Source: Streptomyces sp. NRRL S-337 (lineage in GTDB: Bacteria > Actinomycetota > Actinomycetes > Streptomycetales > Streptomycetaceae). From it: a stretch of 56,139 nucleotides of DNA. Both the position numbers and the translations under genes were made by a program. This document shows, one piece after another, positions 43,880-53,242 of this stretch. The DNA lies in assembly GCF_000720175.1 (NCBI RefSeq), contig NZ_JOIX01000044.1, positions 1 through 56,139 of the forward strand. Reading direction: 5' to 3'. Positions within the stretch are counted from its first letter, which is position 1. Each line of letters begins with the position of its first letter. The notes beneath the pieces were generated by a model. That model saw only the letters and a list, made by a program, of their open reading frames with translations, ran no database searches and was not told the origin of the DNA.

Positions 43880-44575
43880 ATGCAGCTGTACACCCACGAA
43901 TGGGGCGCCGGCAGCCGGACCGCGGTGCTGGTCCACGGAATGATGTCCGACCACCGCACCTGGCACCGGGTCGGCCCGGCGCTCGCCGAACGGGGCTACC
44001 GCGTGCTCGCCGTCGACCTGCGCGGCCACGGCCGCAGCCCGCGCGGCGAGTACGGCGCCGAACTCTTCGCCGAGGACCTCGTGGAGACCCTGCCCGCCGG
44101 ACCCGAGGTCGTCATCGGGCACTCCCTGGGCGGCCTCGCGCTCTCCCTGGCCGTGGAGCGGCTGCAGCCGCGGCGCGCGGTCTACTGCGATCCGGCCTGG
44201 TCGCTGGGCCGCACCGGGCAGTCCGTCGACCCGGCGGTGTTCCTGCCGTTCAAGAACGCCGACCGGGCGATGGTGCGCGGCTTCAACCCGCGCTGGTCGG
44301 ACGCCGACGTCGACATCGAACTGGCCACGCTCGCCGACTGGGACACCGCGACCGCGCACGCCCTGTCCGGTGAGCACCTCACGGACCGCACGCCGGAGAA
44401 GCCGGTCGTCCCCTCGCTGGTGCAGATCGCGGGGGAGGGGTTCCTCTTCACCGACGAGGCGGCCGCCGAACTGACCCGGCGCGGCTTCGAGGTCCGTACC
44501 GTGCCCGGCGCCGGGCACACCATCCACCGCGACGACTTCGAGGGCTTCCTGTCGGGGCTGGAGGGCTGGGTCTAG
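43880..44575 (+). CDS. Alpha/beta-hydrolase
   Basis: A 231-residue alpha/beta-hydrolase-fold protein. The oxyanion-hole segment is VLVHGMMSDHRTW, the nucleophile elbow VIGHSLGGLALSLA (Ser at about residue 84), and the terminal histidine GAGHTIHRDD. An aspartate in the usual position near the C-terminus is plausible. The ATG at 43880 follows GAGAGAGG. It probably belongs to the regulon of the divergent LacI-family protein. Confidence 0.88.
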   Translation: MQLYTHEWGAGSRTAVLVHGMMSDHRTWHRVGPALAERGYRVLAVDLRGHGRSPRGEYGAELFAEDLVETLPAGPEVVIGHSLGGLALSLAVERLQPRRAVYCDPAWSLGRTGQSVDPAVFLPFKNADRAMVRGFNPRWSDADVDIELATLADWDTATAHALSGEHLTDRTPEKPVVPSLVQIAGEGFLFTDEAAAELTRRGFEVRTVPGAGHTIHRDDFEGFLSGLEGWV

Positions 44576-44600
44576 CCCGCTCCGCCGTGCTGATCGGGCG

Positions 44601-45503
44601 TCAGGTGTCGCAGTCCAGCAGCGTCTTGCACAGCCCGCATCGCGCCTGGAGGCGCCCCCGTACCGGCAGGCGCAGCCGCTGGTGGCAGGCGGGGCAGGGG
44701 AACGACACCTTCAGCGGTGCCGGGCCCTCGAAGGTGTAGTCGTCACCACCCGGCCCGGACGCCCGGCCGGCGCGGCGCGGGTCCCGGGCCGCCCGCCGGT
44801 CCTTGGCGTAGCGGGCCCGGGCGGCCCACCCGGCGGCGGCGAGCGGCGGCCGGCGCAGGTCCTGCCGGGCCCGCCCCGCGCCCGCGGTGTACGCGTCGTA
44901 CGCCTCGGGGCTGGTGAACCACGGCGCCGGGTCCTCGCCGAAGAACGCGGCCCGCTTGGCGAGCACGTAGCCGAACTCCTCCGGCGTCAGATAGCCGAGC
45001 TTCTGCGAGAACGGGCCGTGCTCGCGGTAGGCGTCCAGCAGCAGCCAGCCCGCGCCGAGGTAGGTGGTGGCGGTGTCGGTGAGGATCTCGTTGTCGCGGG
45101 TGCCGGGGAACGACAGGTCCAGGCGGTGCAGGTAGACGTGCATCACCTCGTGGGCCAGCGCGGCGCCGATGTCCTTGCGGTGGGTGCGGAAGCGGTCGTT
45201 GAGCTCGATGAAGTACTCGGGCCCCGCGGTCAGTTCGACGTTCGCGGCGTGCTCCATCTCACGGAAGCTCACCACGATCCGCGCATCGGGCAGATGCAGC
45301 TGCCGCACCAGCGCACGGGCGATCCGCTGGGCACCCAGATGCAGGTCCTCGGTGTCGTCGAAGGCCACGTCGACCGGCAGCACGCTGGTGCCGAAGGTGC
45401 TCACCGTGTCGTACGACAGCCGGGTGAACAGCGCGTGGAGGGCCGAACGGACCGTGTCGAGATGGGGATAGCCGTGCTCGATTCCGCGCTCACCCGTCGT
45501 CAT
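44601..45503 (-). CDS. HExxH metallopeptidase-like protein with zinc ribbon
   Basis: A 300-residue protein with a zinc-metallopeptidase motif AHEVMHVYLH at about residue 123 and a later ILTDTATTYLGAGW that could give the third ligand region. The C-terminal domain has CPACHQRLRLP and CGLCKTLL, a likely zinc ribbon. No signal peptide or membrane segment is seen, so it acts in the cytosol. The ATG at 45503 follows TACAGT by six bases. Target unknown. Confidence 0.8.
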   Translation of the reverse strand: MTTGERGIEHGYPHLDTVRSALHALFTRLSYDTVSTFGTSVLPVDVAFDDTEDLHLGAQRIARALVRQLHLPDARIVVSFREMEHAANVELTAGPEYFIELNDRFRTHRKDIGAALAHEVMHVYLHRLDLSFPGTRDNEILTDTATTYLGAGWLLLDAYREHGPFSQKLGYLTPEEFGYVLAKRAAFFGEDPAPWFTSPEAYDAYTAGAGRARQDLRRPPLAAAGWAARARYAKDRRAARDPRRAGRASGPGGDDYTFEGPAPLKVSFPCPACHQRLRLPVRGRLQARCGLCKTLLDCDT

Positions 45504-45586
45504 CCGGCCACTGTACGGCGCCGCCGGGAATGTCCGGTACGGCCCTTGGGGCGTGGCTGTCACGGGAGTTGGCCGGATGCGCACCC

Positions 45587-45616
45587 TTGTCACCTCGATC
45601 TGACACTCCGGATAAT
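45587..45616 (+). promoter_or_regulatory. Vegetative-type promoter for trypsin gene
   Basis: TTGTCA (45587-45592), 18 bases, GATAAT (45611-45616) is close to a sigma-70-type (HrdB) promoter. A start near 45623 would give a leader of about 145 bases before the TTG codon of the protease gene. The leader contains no further gene that I can support. Confidence 0.55.
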
Positions 45617-45689
45617 CACAGGGCGCTCCTCGGACTCATCCCCCACTGGGTCCGGACGCCATGCGGCGGGCTGTCGTCCTCCACGCTGA

Positions 45690-46577
<888 letters not shown>

Positions 46578-46601
46578 CCCCGCCCCGCACCACCCCCGCA
46601 C

Positions 46602-46635
46602 CGAAGGGCCCGGGTGCCGCTCCCCGGGCCCTTCG
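46602..46635 (+). terminator. Terminator hairpin after trypsin gene
   Basis: CGAAGGGCCCGGG (46602-46614) pairs perfectly with CCCGGGCCCTTCG (46623-46635) around an eight-base loop, 24 bases after the stop codon. No T-run. Confidence 0.65.
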
Positions 46636-46777
46636 CCGTGCCCGGCCGCCCGGGACCTCGGCCCCCGCCCGCCGGGACCTTGGTCCCGTCCGGCCCGGGA
46701 CCAAGCTCACCTCCCGGCCGGGGCTTGTGCCGCCGCCGATGACCGTACGGCCCATGGGCAGCCGCCGCCCGGCTGCC

Positions 46778-46791
46778 TAGCGTGAACGGCA
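46778..46791 (+). promoter_or_regulatory. Leaderless promoter of small membrane-protein gene
   Basis: TAGCGT (46778-46783) lies seven bases before the ATG at 46791. This supports the short gene that follows. Confidence 0.45.
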
Positions 46792-46970
46792 TGACCAGCG
46801 ACCGCCGTACCCGGCGCCCGGGTCCCGACCGCGACCGCCGCGCCACCGTCCTCGCCGCCGTCCTCCTCGCCGCCTCCGCCGCCGCCCTGGCCTACGTCCT
46901 GCTCGGCGGCCACCACGGCCCCGTCGAATGCCCCGCCGGCGCGGCCCCGCCGCCCGCGGCCCCGCGCTAG
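46791..46970 (+). CDS. Small single-span membrane protein
   Basis: A 59-residue frame with an Arg/Asp-rich head (TSDRRTRRPGPDRDRR), one strong helix (ATVLAAVLLAASAAALAYVLL) and a short tail with one cysteine. The promoter-like TAGCGT at leaderless spacing before the ATG supports it. Function unknown. It is tied to neither neighbour by overlap. Confidence 0.55.
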   Translation: MTSDRRTRRPGPDRDRRATVLAAVLLAASAAALAYVLLGGHHGPVECPAGAAPPPAAPR

Positions 46971-47117
46971 CCGCCCCCGGACCGGCCCGCCCCGCCGCCA
47001 CATCTGTCCAACACCTCCCCCTCCTTTGTCCATAGGCGCACGCCCCGCCCCCGCAGCACGCTGTCCGCCGACAGGCAGTGCACCCGCGGCAGTGCCGCAC
47101 GGAGGAGGACAGCGCGC

Positions 47118-50100
47118 GTGAACGAACAGACCGGTGCCCCGCGCGGGCCCAGCCGCCGAAGGATCGTCGCCGCCACCGCGCTCGCCCCGGTCGCCGGAGC
47201 CCTCCCGCTCGGCGCCCGCCCCGCCGCGGCCGCACCCCGCACCGCCGCACCCCGCACCGCCGAGGCCGTGCTGCGGTCCGACGCGCTGGAGGTCCGCGTC
47301 GACACCGCCTTCCCGCGCATCGTCTCCTACACCGACCGCGCCACCGGAGCCGTCCTGCACGGCCAGGACAGCCCGGTCACCCAGGTCCTCGTCGACGGCA
47401 CCGCCCGCACCCCCCAGGTCACCCACCGGGCCCGCGCCGGCCGTGCCACCTACACCCTCACCTTCGACGGCGGCACCACCGTCACCGTCGAGATCACCGT
47501 CCAGGGCTGGCGGACCACCTGGCGGGTCACCCGCATCGCCGACACCCCCGCCCTGCGCATCGGCACCCTCCAGATCCCCGGCCTCGCCCTGCTCTCCGTG
47601 CGCAGCGACCAGCCCGGCGCGACCCTGCTCGCGGCCCGCCTCGAACTCGACAAGGCCAAGAGCGGCGACACCCTCATCGAGGTCACCGACCACACGCCCG
47701 CCGAGCCCGCCCCCACCGGCTGCGCCTACGCCGTCGTCGCCACCGACCAACTGGCCGCCGGCATCGAGACCAACACCGTCTACGACCGGCCCACCGGCGC
47801 CACCACCTGGGAGAACGGCCGGCTGTGGCGGCAGACCGTGCAGGGCGACGGCTTCGTGGCGGCCACGCTCACCCCCGGGCAGTGGACCCACCGCGCGGCC
47901 GGCCAGCCTTCCGAGACCACCGACCCGCTGCCGTACGCGACCGTCATCGTCACCCGCGACCGCAACGGCGACGGACGCACCGACTGGCAGGACGCCGCGA
48001 TCGCCCTGCGCGACATCATGGTCATCCCGCTCGGCGCCGACGAGCAGCACCTCCGCGTCGTCCCGCACATCCCGTTCAACTTCGCCAGCCAGGCCACCAA
48101 CCCGTTCCTCGCCACCCTCGACCACGTCAAGCGGATCGCCCTGGCCACCGACGGACTACGGCAGTTCACCCTCCTCAAGGGCTACCAGTCCGAAGGCCAC
48201 GACTCCGCCCACCCCGACTACGGCGGCAACTACAACGAACGGGCCGGCGGCCTCGCCGACCTCAACACCCTGCTCCGCGCCGGAAAGAAGTGGAACAGCG
48301 ACTTCGCGGTGCACGTCAACGCCACCGAGTCCTACCCCGTCGCGCACGCCTTCTCCGAGCAGCTCGTCGACAAGGACGACAAGCAGTGGGACTGGCTCGA
48401 CCAGTCCTACCGCATCGACGCCCGCCGCGACCTGGTCACCGGCAACATCGCCCGCCGCTTCGCCCGGCTGCGCAAGGAGACCGACCCCGCCCTGACCACC
48501 CTCTACCTCGACGTCTTCCGGGAATCGGGCTGGAACTCCGACCGCCTCCAGCGCCACCTGCGCGACCAGGGCTGGCAGATCGCCACCGAATGGGGCCACG
48601 GACTGGAACGGTCCGCCCTCTGGTCGCACTGGGCCAACGAGACCGACTACGGGCCCGACACCTCCCGCGGCATCAACTCCCGGCTGATCCGTTTCCTGCG
48701 CAACCACCACAAGGACGTCTTCGCCGACAAGTGGCCCACCCTCCTCGGCAACCCCCGCATGGGCAACTTCGAGGGCTGGGTCGGCAAGACCGACTGGTCC
48801 GCCTTCTACACAATCATCTGGACCGACGCCCTCCCCGCCAAGTACCTCCAGGCCTACCCGATCAAGACCTGGACCGACCACGAGATCACCTTCGAGGGCC
48901 CCACCCACACCTCGGTCAGCGACACCACAGGCACCCGCCGGATCACCACCGACGGGCGGCTGGTCTACGACGGCGGCAGCTATCTGCTCCCCTGGGAACC
49001 CCGCCGCGCCACCGACCCCGGCAAGCTCTACCACTACAACCCCCGCGGCGGCACCACGAGTTGGGCGCTGCCCCGCGGCTGGTCCACCGCCACCACCGTG
49101 CACGCCTACCGGCTCACCGACCAGGGCCGCACCCGGCACACCCGGCTGCCGGTCCGCGGCGGCCGGATCACCCTCACCGCCGAGGCCGGCGTGCCGTACG
49201 TCGTCCACCGCGACCCGGCACCCGCCCAGGGCGACCCGCACTGGGGCGAAGGCACCCCGCTGACCGACCCCGGCTTCCACTCCGGCACCCTCGACGCCTG
49301 GCGGACCACCGGCCCGGCCACCGTCCGGCTCAGCGAACGCGGCGACCACGAACTCGTCGTCGCCGCCGGCCCGGCCGCCCGCGTCGCCCAGAACCTCTCC
49401 CGCCTCGCACCCGGCACGTACGCCGCCTCCGTCCAGGTCGAGGTCGGCGCCACCCCGGGCGAACGGCGCCGCGCCGCCCTGGAGATCCGCACCGCCGACG
49501 GCATCACCACCACCAACTGGACCGACACCTCCACCGCCGGCAACTACGTCGCCGCCGACCGGAAGTCCGGCACCCGCTTCCAGCGCCTCTTCACCCACTT
49601 CACCGTCCCCGAAGGCGGCGGCCCCACCACCCTCGCCCTCACCGCCGCGGCCGGAGCGGCCCGGGTCCGCTTCGACAACGTCCGCGTGGTCCCCGCCACC
49701 CCCACCACCAAGGAGGGCACCCTCGTATACGAGGACTTCGAGCACGTCCCCCAGGGCTGGGGCGTCTTCGTCAAGGGCGACGCCGGCGGCAGCACCGACC
49801 CCCGCACCCACATCGCCCAGCGGCACGCCCCCTACACCCAGGCCGGCTGGAACGGCAAGGCCATCGACGACGTCATCGACGGCGGCCAGTCCCTCAAGTC
49901 CCGCGGCGAGAACACCGGCCTGGTCTACCGCACCGTCCCGCACACCGTCCGCTTCACCCCCGGCCACCGCTACCGCGTGACCTTCCGCTACGAGAACGAA
50001 CGCGCCGGCCAGTACGCCTGGATCACCGCCGTCGACGACCCCGCACCCCGCGAACTGACCCGCACCCCCCTCCCCGTCGCCACCCGACCCGCCACCCACA

Positions 50101-50213
50101 CCTACGAGTTCACCGCGCCTGCCACCGGCGAGGCATGGATCGGGCTGCGCAAAATCGGCGAGGACGGAACCGCGGAGTTCGTCCTGGACTCTTTCGAGGT
50201 GCGCGAGGTGTAG
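47118..50213 (+). CDS. GH101 endo-alpha-N-acetylgalactosaminidase
   Basis: A 1031-residue secreted glycosidase of family GH101, which releases the core 1 disaccharide Gal-beta-1,3-GalNAc from serine/threonine of mucin-type glycoproteins. The N-terminus has a twin-arginine-like signal (SRRRIVAATALAPVAGALP). A beta-sandwich domain follows, then the catalytic barrel with TLLKGYQSEGHDSAHPDYGG, the likely nucleophile D465 in LYLDVF and the likely acid/base E491 in IATEWGHG. The D-to-E spacing is a few residues shorter than in the studied streptococcal and bifidobacterial enzymes. C-terminal beta-sandwich domains (about 720-1031) resemble galactose-binding modules. The GTG at 47118 has GGAGGAGG upstream. 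Confidence 0.93.
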   Translation: MNEQTGAPRGPSRRRIVAATALAPVAGALPLGARPAAAAPRTAAPRTAEAVLRSDALEVRVDTAFPRIVSYTDRATGAVLHGQDSPVTQVLVDGTARTPQVTHRARAGRATYTLTFDGGTTVTVEITVQGWRTTWRVTRIADTPALRIGTLQIPGLALLSVRSDQPGATLLAARLELDKAKSGDTLIEVTDHTPAEPAPTGCAYAVVATDQLAAGIETNTVYDRPTGATTWENGRLWRQTVQGDGFVAATLTPGQWTHRAAGQPSETTDPLPYATVIVTRDRNGDGRTDWQDAAIALRDIMVIPLGADEQHLRVVPHIPFNFASQATNPFLATLDHVKRIALATDGLRQFTLLKGYQSEGHDSAHPDYGGNYNERAGGLADLNTLLRAGKKWNSDFAVHVNATESYPVAHAFSEQLVDKDDKQWDWLDQSYRIDARRDLVTGNIARRFARLRKETDPALTTLYLDVFRESGWNSDRLQRHLRDQGWQIATEWGHGLERSALWSHWANETDYGPDTSRGINSRLIRFLRNHHKDVFADKWPTLLGNPRMGNFEGWVGKTDWSAFYTIIWTDALPAKYLQAYPIKTWTDHEITFEGPTHTSVSDTTGTRRITTDGRLVYDGGSYLLPWEPRRATDPGKLYHYNPRGGTTSWALPRGWSTATTVHAYRLTDQGRTRHTRLPVRGGRITLTAEAGVPYVVHRDPAPAQGDPHWGEGTPLTDPGFHSGTLDAWRTTGPATVRLSERGDHELVVAAGPAARVAQNLSRLAPGTYAASVQVEVGATPGERRRAALEIRTADGITTTNWTDTSTAGNYVAADRKSGTRFQRLFTHFTVPEGGGPTTLALTAAAGAARVRFDNVRVVPATPTTKEGTLVYEDFEHVPQGWGVFVKGDAGGSTDPRTHIAQRHAPYTQAGWNGKAIDDVIDGGQSLKSRGENTGLVYRTVPHTVRFTPGHRYRVTFRYENERAGQYAWITAVDDPAPRELTRTPLPVATRPATHTYEFTAPATGEAWIGLRKIGEDGTAEFVLDSFEVREV

Positions 50214-50215
50214 TC

Positions 50216-50249
50216 GGCCGTGGGGGCGGGTCGGTGCGCCCCCACGGCC
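50216..50249. terminator. Terminator between GH101 and GH35 genes
   Basis: GGCCGTGGGGGCG (50216-50228) pairs perfectly with CGCCCCCACGGCC (50237-50249). It lies between convergent stop codons at 50213 and 50267 and may serve both. Confidence 0.7.
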
Positions 50250-50266
50250 TCACCTCCCGCGGCGGC

Positions 50267-52069
50267 TCACCCCGCCGCGGGCACCAGACCGGGCGCCCCG
50301 GCCCCTTCCCCCACAGCGACCGGGGCGCCCTCCCATTCCCACACCAGCACCTCGTTACGGCCCGCCCGTAGCACCGGCCCCGGCACGTACAGCGCACGCT
50401 GCGGCCCCACCGCCCGATAGCGGCCGAGACAGAAACCGTTGACCCACACGAACCCGTGCCCCCAGCCCGGCAGCGTCAACTCCGCGTCCCCCGGCCGCCC
50501 GGCCACCGCCACCACCCCCCGGTACAGCCCCGCCCCGCCCGCCGCCCGCGCCACCGGCCCGAACGGCACCTCCGCGAGCGCCCCCGGCTCCTCCAGCGCA
50601 TCCAGCCGCAACCCCCGCGACCGCACCCCGTGCAGGAACTGCCGCTCGTGCAGCAGCCCGCCCGTGATTCCCTTCGGCTCACCCAGCCGCGGCCCGTAGT
50701 TGACCCGCCCCAGCGACTGCACCCACACCTCCACCGACGCCGGCCCCGCCACGCCCCCCACCACCGCGTCCTCGCCGTCCACCACCGCCCGCCGCGCCCC
50801 GTCGACGTACACCACCGCCCGGTCCCGCAACCCCCGCAGCCGCAGCGCATGACCCTCCCGCGGCCCCGGCACCGCCACCCGGTGGCGGACCAGCCCCCGG
50901 TCCACCCCCAGCTCCTCGAACGTCGCCGGACCGCCGCCCACCACCTCGGCCCCGCCCAGCGCGTCCATCACCGCCCCCGCCGGCGCCCACTCCCCGAGCT
51001 CCACCACCGCCGGCGACGACAGCACCGGCCCCGGCTCCGGCACCGCCGGCAGCGGCCCCTCGGCCCACTGGGCCAGCACCTCCCGGAACCGCCAGAACTT
51101 CTCCGTCGGCCGCCCCCGCTCGTCCACCGGCGCCCCGTAGTCGTACGACGTCACCGTCGGCAGCAACGCCCCGTCGTGCAGCTCACCCGCCCGGTTCGCC
51201 CCCGCCCACCCGCCGAAACTCGTCCCGCCGTGCGCCATGTAGACATTCACCGAGGCACCGCACGCCAAGATCTCCCGCAACGCCCCGGCCGCGTCCTCCG
51301 CCTCCCGCGGCTCCGGCCTCCGGCCCCAGTGCGCGAACCACCCGCACCAGAACTCCATGCACATCAACGGCCCCGCCGGCCGGTGCCGCCGCAGCGCGGC
51401 GAACGCCTCCCGCGCCCCGCTGCCGAAGTTCGCCGTGGCCAGCACCCCCGGCACCGTGCCACCCGTCAGCATGTGGTCCTCCGGCCCGTCCGACGTGAAC
51501 AGCGGCACCTCCACCCCGAGCTCCCGCAGCCGCCCCACGATCCACTCCAGATACCGCGCATCACTGCCGTACGAGCCGTACTCGTTCTCCGCCTGCACCA
51601 TCACCACCGGACCGTCCCGCCCGTCCGGCCCCGCCACCGTGCACTGCCGCGCCACGATCTGCGGCACCAACCGTCCGAACCACCCCGCCACCGCCCGCAG
51701 ATACACCGCGTCCCACGTCCGCACCCGCGACCCCAGCGGCCCCGTCAGCCATTCCGGCAGCCCACCGTTCTCCCACTCCGCGCAGATGTACGGCCCCGGA
51801 CGGACGATCGCCCACAACCCCGCCGCCCGCACCGCGTCCAGGAACCGCCCCGGCGCCTCCGCGTCCCGGAACTCCCCGGGCCGCGGCTCGTGCAGATTCC
51901 ACGGCACATAGGTCTCCACACAGTTCAGACCCATCGCCTTCAGCATCGCCAGCCGGTGTCCCCACTGCGCCTCGTGCACCCGGAAGTAGTGCAGTGCCCC
52001 CGACAGCAACCGCACCGGCCGCCCGTCCAGCTCGAAATCCCGCTCACCCACCACGAACCGCGCCACCAC
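50267..52069 (-). CDS. GH35 beta-galactosidase
   Basis: A 600-residue family GH35 beta-galactosidase. The family signatures GALHYFRV, RPGPYICAEWENGGLPEWL, the acid/base glutamate E163 in QAENEYGSYG and the nucleophile E239 in MCMEFWCGWF are clear. C-terminal jelly-roll domains follow, ending LPGWGHGFVWVNGFCLGRY. No signal peptide is seen, so it probably acts on imported di- or oligosaccharides, such as Gal-GalNAc released by the convergent GH101 enzyme. It is divergent from an AraC-type regulator. Confidence 0.93.
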   Translation of the reverse strand: MVARFVVGERDFELDGRPVRLLSGALHYFRVHEAQWGHRLAMLKAMGLNCVETYVPWNLHEPRPGEFRDAEAPGRFLDAVRAAGLWAIVRPGPYICAEWENGGLPEWLTGPLGSRVRTWDAVYLRAVAGWFGRLVPQIVARQCTVAGPDGRDGPVVMVQAENEYGSYGSDARYLEWIVGRLRELGVEVPLFTSDGPEDHMLTGGTVPGVLATANFGSGAREAFAALRRHRPAGPLMCMEFWCGWFAHWGRRPEPREAEDAAGALREILACGASVNVYMAHGGTSFGGWAGANRAGELHDGALLPTVTSYDYGAPVDERGRPTEKFWRFREVLAQWAEGPLPAVPEPGPVLSSPAVVELGEWAPAGAVMDALGGAEVVGGGPATFEELGVDRGLVRHRVAVPGPREGHALRLRGLRDRAVVYVDGARRAVVDGEDAVVGGVAGPASVEVWVQSLGRVNYGPRLGEPKGITGGLLHERQFLHGVRSRGLRLDALEEPGALAEVPFGPVARAAGGAGLYRGVVAVAGRPGDAELTLPGWGHGFVWVNGFCLGRYRAVGPQRALYVPGPVLRAGRNEVLVWEWEGAPVAVGEGAGAPGLVPAAG

Positions 52070-52169
52070 GCCCCCTCCCCGGGCCGCGCACCCCCGCCCG
52101 GCCGGGCCGGCCGGGCACGCGCGGGCGCGCTCACCTCACCGATCACCCTCGCCCTCTGGCGGCCCGCCG

Positions 52170-52179
52170 GTCCATGGAC
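52170..52179. promoter_or_regulatory. Palindrome in GH35/AraC divergent region
   Basis: GTCCATGGAC is a perfect 10-base palindrome; GGAC recurs at 52197. The 226 bases between the GH35 and AraC-type genes must hold both promoters; I can give no firm -10 for either. Confidence 0.3.
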
Positions 52180-52295
52180 AAAGATCGGCGTTGTTTGGAC
52201 GGAAGCGGTCAGGGCGTGTCCCCGGATCAACCAGACCCGAACGACTCGGGAAACCCCGAAGACACTGCCCGGTACGGAGCGACGGGAGATCCGGC

Positions 52296-53171
52296 GTGTA
52301 CCACACCTGGATGCGCTACTTCACGCCCAGCCCGGTCCACCACCGGCTCGGCCTGGTCTGCCTGGGCGTCGGCCTCCAGCACGGAACCCTCCCCCCGGTC
52401 GGCCCCCGCACCCTCGACCACCACGTCGCCATCGTCATCCGCGCCGGCCGCGGCTGGTACACCACCCCCGACGGCCACCGCCGCACCCTCACCGCCCCCG
52501 CCCTCCTCTGGATCCTCCCCGGCGTCACCCACCACTACGGCGCCGACCCCGACACCGGCTGGGACGAAAGCTTCGTCGACTTCACCGGCCCCGCCACCGC
52601 CACCTACACCGAACTCGGCTACATCGACCCCGACCGCCCCGTCGTCCCCCTCGCGGACACCGGCCCCGCCCGCACCGCCATCGGCAAGATCGCCCGCGCC
52701 GCCCGCCGCGGCAACCCCCTCCTCGACGTCGAGACCGCAGCCGCCGTCCACGAACTCCTCGTCGCCCTGCGCCGCGCCCGCGCCGACACCGACGCCGACG
52801 GCGACCCCGTCCTGGCCGCCCTCGCCCGCGACGCCTTCCTCCCCCTCTCCGTCGCCGAACACGCCGCCCGGCACGGCATGACCCCCGCCGAACTCCGCAC
52901 CGCCGTCCGCCGCGGCGCCGGCTGCAGCCCCAAGGACTACCTCCTCGGCATCCGCCTCGGCCGCGCCAAGGAACTCCTCGTCGGCACCGAACTCCCGGTC
53001 GCCGCCGTCGCCCGCCGCGTCGGCTACGACGACCCCGCCTACTTCAGCCGCCTCTTCACCCGCCGCGTCGGCACCGCCCCCGTCCGCTTCCGCGACCGCC
53101 AGGTCAAAAGCGTCCCCGGCGGCTGGTCCACCCAGATCCCCGACCCCGACAACCCACCCCTCGTCGGCTGA
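52296..53171 (+). CDS. AraC-family regulator
   Basis: A 291-residue AraC-type regulator. The N-terminal half is a cupin-like sensor with ALLWILPGVTHHYGADPDTGW and ESFVDFTG, as in arabinose/raffinose-sensing members. The C-terminal double helix-turn-helix includes SPKDYLLGIRLGRAKELLV and VAAVARRVGYDDPAYFSRLF. The GTG start at 52296 has GGGAG upstream; ATG at 52311 is possible. It probably activates the divergent GH35 gene and perhaps GH101. Confidence 0.88.
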   Translation: MYHTWMRYFTPSPVHHRLGLVCLGVGLQHGTLPPVGPRTLDHHVAIVIRAGRGWYTTPDGHRRTLTAPALLWILPGVTHHYGADPDTGWDESFVDFTGPATATYTELGYIDPDRPVVPLADTGPARTAIGKIARAARRGNPLLDVETAAAVHELLVALRRARADTDADGDPVLAALARDAFLPLSVAEHAARHGMTPAELRTAVRRGAGCSPKDYLLGIRLGRAKELLVGTELPVAAVARRVGYDDPAYFSRLFTRRVGTAPVRFRDRQVKSVPGGWSTQIPDPDNPPLVG

Positions 53172-53242
53172 CCCGACCCCGTCCACCACCCTGGGGCAAA
53201 CCCCCGTGCGCCGCCGACCGACCGTACGGCAGCATGGAAACC

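Noticed and set aside
50456..53233. Long forward-strand extension upstream of the aminopeptidase N start
   Set aside because: This part runs antisense to the GH35 gene and over the AraC gene in another frame and reads as Arg/Pro/His low complexity. The M1 protein starts at 53234 or 53243.
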